Source: Lamellibrachia satsuma
Lineage: Eukaryota > Annelida > Polychaeta > Sabellida > Siboglinidae
Length of the DNA stretch: 64,000 bases
Assembly (NCBI GenBank): GCA_033239005.1
Contig: BSQZ01000006.1
Span: 4,425,501 to 4,489,500, forward strand
Direction: 5' to 3'
A program made the translations under genes and the position numbers. Numbering within the stretch: the stretch's first letter is position 1; each line of letters opens with the position of its first letter. Shown one piece after another: positions 61,394 through 64,000 of this stretch. The notes under the pieces are model-generated. The model was given only the letters and a program-made list of their open reading frames with translations. It was not told the DNA's origin and made no database searches.

Positions 61394-63779
61394 ATGTCTC
61401 TCGCAGCTGTACAGATGAAAGAAGGGGAGGTTACAGCGACAGTGTACGGATTGGTATGTGTGCTACTTGTGTTTCGAGAACGGCTGGAAAAAATGTGGGG
61501 CCTCCAAAATGTCACTGATCAGGTCCAGGGACAGCGTTGGGTTCAATTAACAAATGTAATTTCGTAATTTATCATTAATTACAATGTGTTTGTAGAGCGC
61601 GGTCACTCTATTTGACCTTGTTATATTGATGGCTTTTGTAAAATTATAATTGACGATTTGAGCTTTTTTATGGCATGCCTTTTTAATGTTACCCTTATAA
61701 TAAATTATATTATAATTTATGATTTTGTGACTGTAATTGTGATTTACCATTACAACTTTGCATTATAAATATAATTGAACCCAACTTTGGCAACAATAAT
61801 TATGTTTATTAATTCACAAAAATGGGCAACTTACCAGCCCCGTGCATTGCGACTCATTTGGTCGTAAATGCGATGTTTTGTTCTGTTTGGCAACTAAAAC
61901 ATACGTAGGAGCCAGTTGGCTGCTTACCCTGTTTAATATAATTTTTTTATAATTTACAAACATAGATTAACCAAGTGCAGTTGACCATAATTGTAGGGAC
62001 ACTGTTTTTGCGTGATCACGGAAAACTGACGGAATTCATGGAATTGATGTTTAGAAACATAATTTTACTTATCAAATGGAAATTCCAATTTGTATAGACA
62101 ACATTAAAATAATAAAGGATGAATTAAAGCACATAAATAGCTTCAAGACGAACTAAGTATGATCTGCCCTACAACATATCCCGGCAGCAGTTGGTTCAGT
62201 TTTCAGGACTCGGATGTTCAAAATTACGACATCATTCCTCATTAGAAAGCCTTTGTAAATTTGTTTTTTATAATTAAGACTTCTTTAATATCACTAAAAT
62301 TGTCTTGATAATTGTAATATAATGTTCTTTATGCTAATGTAAAACTTGGCAAAGATGATGCACTTATTTGCCAGATGATTTACAGTCAAAACAGAATTTG
62401 CCTTTTTTGAAACGGAATTGAAATGAAATCTTCTGCATGAATTAACATAGGATATGTCTCTATAAATTTGACATCATTATGGTGATAGCTACGTGCAGCA
62501 GCCGGAGCTGAGGGGCTAAAATAATGTTGCTATATTAAACCAGATGCATCAACATTACAAAATCAGTCACCGAAGGGTATCTTCAACCACAGTAACTGAG
62601 TAAGTGGGTTAATACTAATATAGTTTCAGCCATTGTTACCTATGAAAGTCATCAGGGACTGACAACTTCACATAATTCCAGATATATTTGAGGTACATTC
62701 TTAAACTATTAATAGATGACGATGAAGATCTGATCAATGAGGAGTCACAAGAATCCTGCAATCAGAACCGTCTTAAGGTAAGATCAAAGTTACAATGGTT
62801 CTTCATAGCAAGAACATTTATGTAAATGATGAATAAACTACGGACATAAAATGTGTTGTCATTTGTAGATCCGAGATCAGCAGTATAACGACTGTGTGGA
62901 ACTTCTGAACAGCATTGTGCAAACACACCAAAAGGTAACGACAAAAACAAATGACAAACAGTTTTCAAAGCAACACAAGCAATAAGGTTTCAGATTAAAA
63001 AATTTTAATTACTATCTTTGTGATTAAGTCATGATGAAATAAATAGAATCAATTAATGTTTTCACATATAACCAGATCTGCCACATCATATCAGTATGGA
63101 TTTCCCATATACAATGTACAGAATTTGAGGAGGTATACAGCCATATCCTGTTTTTATAGGGATTTGTTTCAAATGGAAAAATCTAGATAAAGTTCACATT
63201 TTCTTGTGTTCATCACAACAATATAACGTCAAATGATGACACTTTAAATATCGAAGTCAGTGCACAACTATTTTTAATGCTAGGTAGATTTCCAGCTAAA
63301 CCTTGCAGATTTTACCTGATGTATAAACATTTCATTGCCTGACAGATGGCGACACTCGATTGGAATAGAAATGTAGAAACATTTCATTGTTTGACAAATG
63401 GCGACACTTGATTGGAATTGAAATGCTATAGGCCAATTAACCAATGAAAATATATTTGGATTTATTCAGAATTTCTTTTCAAAAATTCGGATTTAAGCCA
63501 AAAATGTGGCACATGGGTGAATGCTTGACACAAACTGTTATCTTCCATAATAGTTATGTGTTTCTCCAGTCAAGGGCAGCACTGTCTCTCCTCGGCTACT
63601 GTTACTACCAGAACCAGGACTTTGTGAATGCAGCTGACTGCTATGAGCAGCTCATGTTGCTGCAGCCAGAAGTGGACGAATACAAGATGTACTATGCACA
63701 GTCTCTGTACAAGGCCTGTCTGTATGAAGAGGCAATGAGAGTGTCGTGTCAAATTGAGAACCCAACATCCCAGTCGAAG
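61394..63779 (+). CDS. IFT70: Intraflagellar transport protein 70 / TTC30 (3' partial: exons 1-3)
   Basis: IFT70 (TTC30, DYF-1) is a TPR-superhelix subunit of IFT complex B that wraps IFT52 and is needed for cilium assembly and tubulin polyglutamylation-linked transport. Exons: 61394-61453 (MSLAAVQMKEGEVTATVYGL), 62869-62934 (IRDQQYNDCVELLNS...) and 63570-63779 (SRAALSLLGYCYYQNQDF, NAADCYEQL, YYAQSLYKACLYEEAMRV), all phase 0, making the first 112 residues, which contain the first TPR units of the family. The gene continues past the window. The start Met is chosen because it gives the family's short N-terminus ahead of the GEVTATVY strand. Human TTC30 genes are intronless, so the split structure here is the ancestral or at least multi-exon form. 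It diverges from IFT27. Confidence 0.94.
61537..61784. mobile_element. Small inverted-repeat element (TTGGGTTCAA family), IFT70 intron copy
   Basis: Ends TTGGGTTCAATTA and, at the right, AATTGAACCCAA form terminal inverted repeats; AT-rich 248-bp element without coding capacity, with the same ends as 10,165-10,373. It sits just after IFT70 exon 1. Confidence 0.65.
62716..62777 (+). other. Exon-like 62-bp segment in IFT70 intron 1
   Basis: Preceded by an AATAG acceptor and followed by GTAAGATC. In one frame it is open and acidic (DDEDLINEESQESCNQNRLK), but from the phase-0 junction of IFT70 exon 1 it reads into TGA after five codons. It is not needed to align with IFT70. It may be a cassette exon that would truncate the protein, or a chance match. 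Confidence 0.3.
63135..63515. repeat. Dispersed ~300-bp repeat, copy 3
   Basis: The longest copy of the family also at 4,235 and 16,215, with an internal second copy of the ACATTTCATTG...ATGGCGACAC block (about 63,330 and 63,375). It ends about 55 bp before IFT70 exon 3. Confidence 0.65.
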
Positions 63780-64000
63780 GTAAGTAGCATATATCTCTAG
63801 ACCAAGTCAACAATACAAGTAACACACTGTTATGCTGTGGTCATCAGGGTAATTAAAGTAACATTATCGTCCAGACATAAACAAATGCATGTTATAGATT
63901 AACAACTACAAATTTATTAAATAACAACATAATTATGTAACTGGACCAAGAGGAGAAGTTGGTAAAAGGAACAGACAAATGTAGGCCTACTAGTCACAGA

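Overview
This is a metazoan nuclear genome window: split genes with GT-AG introns, long introns full of minisatellites, microsatellites and small inverted-repeat transposons, and two CR1-like non-LTR retrotransposons. The gene set, the divergence from human proteins and the repeat style suggest a marine invertebrate, most likely a lophotrochozoan such as a mollusc; that placement is inference. No bacterial-type operon, rRNA gene or CRISPR array was seen. All proteins were recognised by reading translated exons against remembered family sequences; no search was run.

Layout. (1) 1-22,300: the 3' part of PTEN on + (human-equivalent exon 3 to the stop codon; exons 1-2 lie upstream of the window). 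Its introns hold several different minisatellites (about 40, 99, 48 and 40 bp units) and inverted-repeat elements. (2) 22,300-27,880: gene-poor convergent intergenic DNA with a 36-bp minisatellite, a GGGGT tract and a long hairpin element. (3) 27,879-30,111 on -: a complete four-exon gene for a 171-residue, N-terminally membrane-anchored SRPBCC (START-like/polyketide-cyclase fold) protein; two of its introns contain repeated copies of the preceding exon's 3' end plus its splice donor. (4) 30,165-38,735: intergenic DNA, then a nearly full-length CR1-like LINE on + with a zinc-finger/SGNH-esterase ORF1 and an endonuclease/reverse-transcriptase ORF2 broken by several frameshifts. (5) 38,736-40,978: a diverged duplication and a 36-bp minisatellite. 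(6) 40,979-52,248 on +: a complete 13-exon collagen prolyl 4-hydroxylase alpha subunit (533 residues) with all catalytic residues and one GC-AG intron. (7) 53,292-60,300 on -: complete seven-exon IFT27 (RABL4), a small GTPase of intraflagellar transport complex B, whose third intron carries a decayed second CR1-like LINE. (8) 61,394 to the end on +: the first three coding exons of IFT70 (TTC30), another IFT-B subunit.

How the genes fit together. PTEN, the SRPBCC gene and P4HA have no obvious functional link. IFT27 and IFT70 are arranged head to head, with 1.1 kb between start codons, and each has a candidate RFX X-box just upstream. Both encode subunits of the same ciliary transport complex, so a shared bidirectional ciliary promoter is the most biologically interesting arrangement here. 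The second most unusual structure is the SRPBCC gene, whose introns reiterate the exon tail and donor site.
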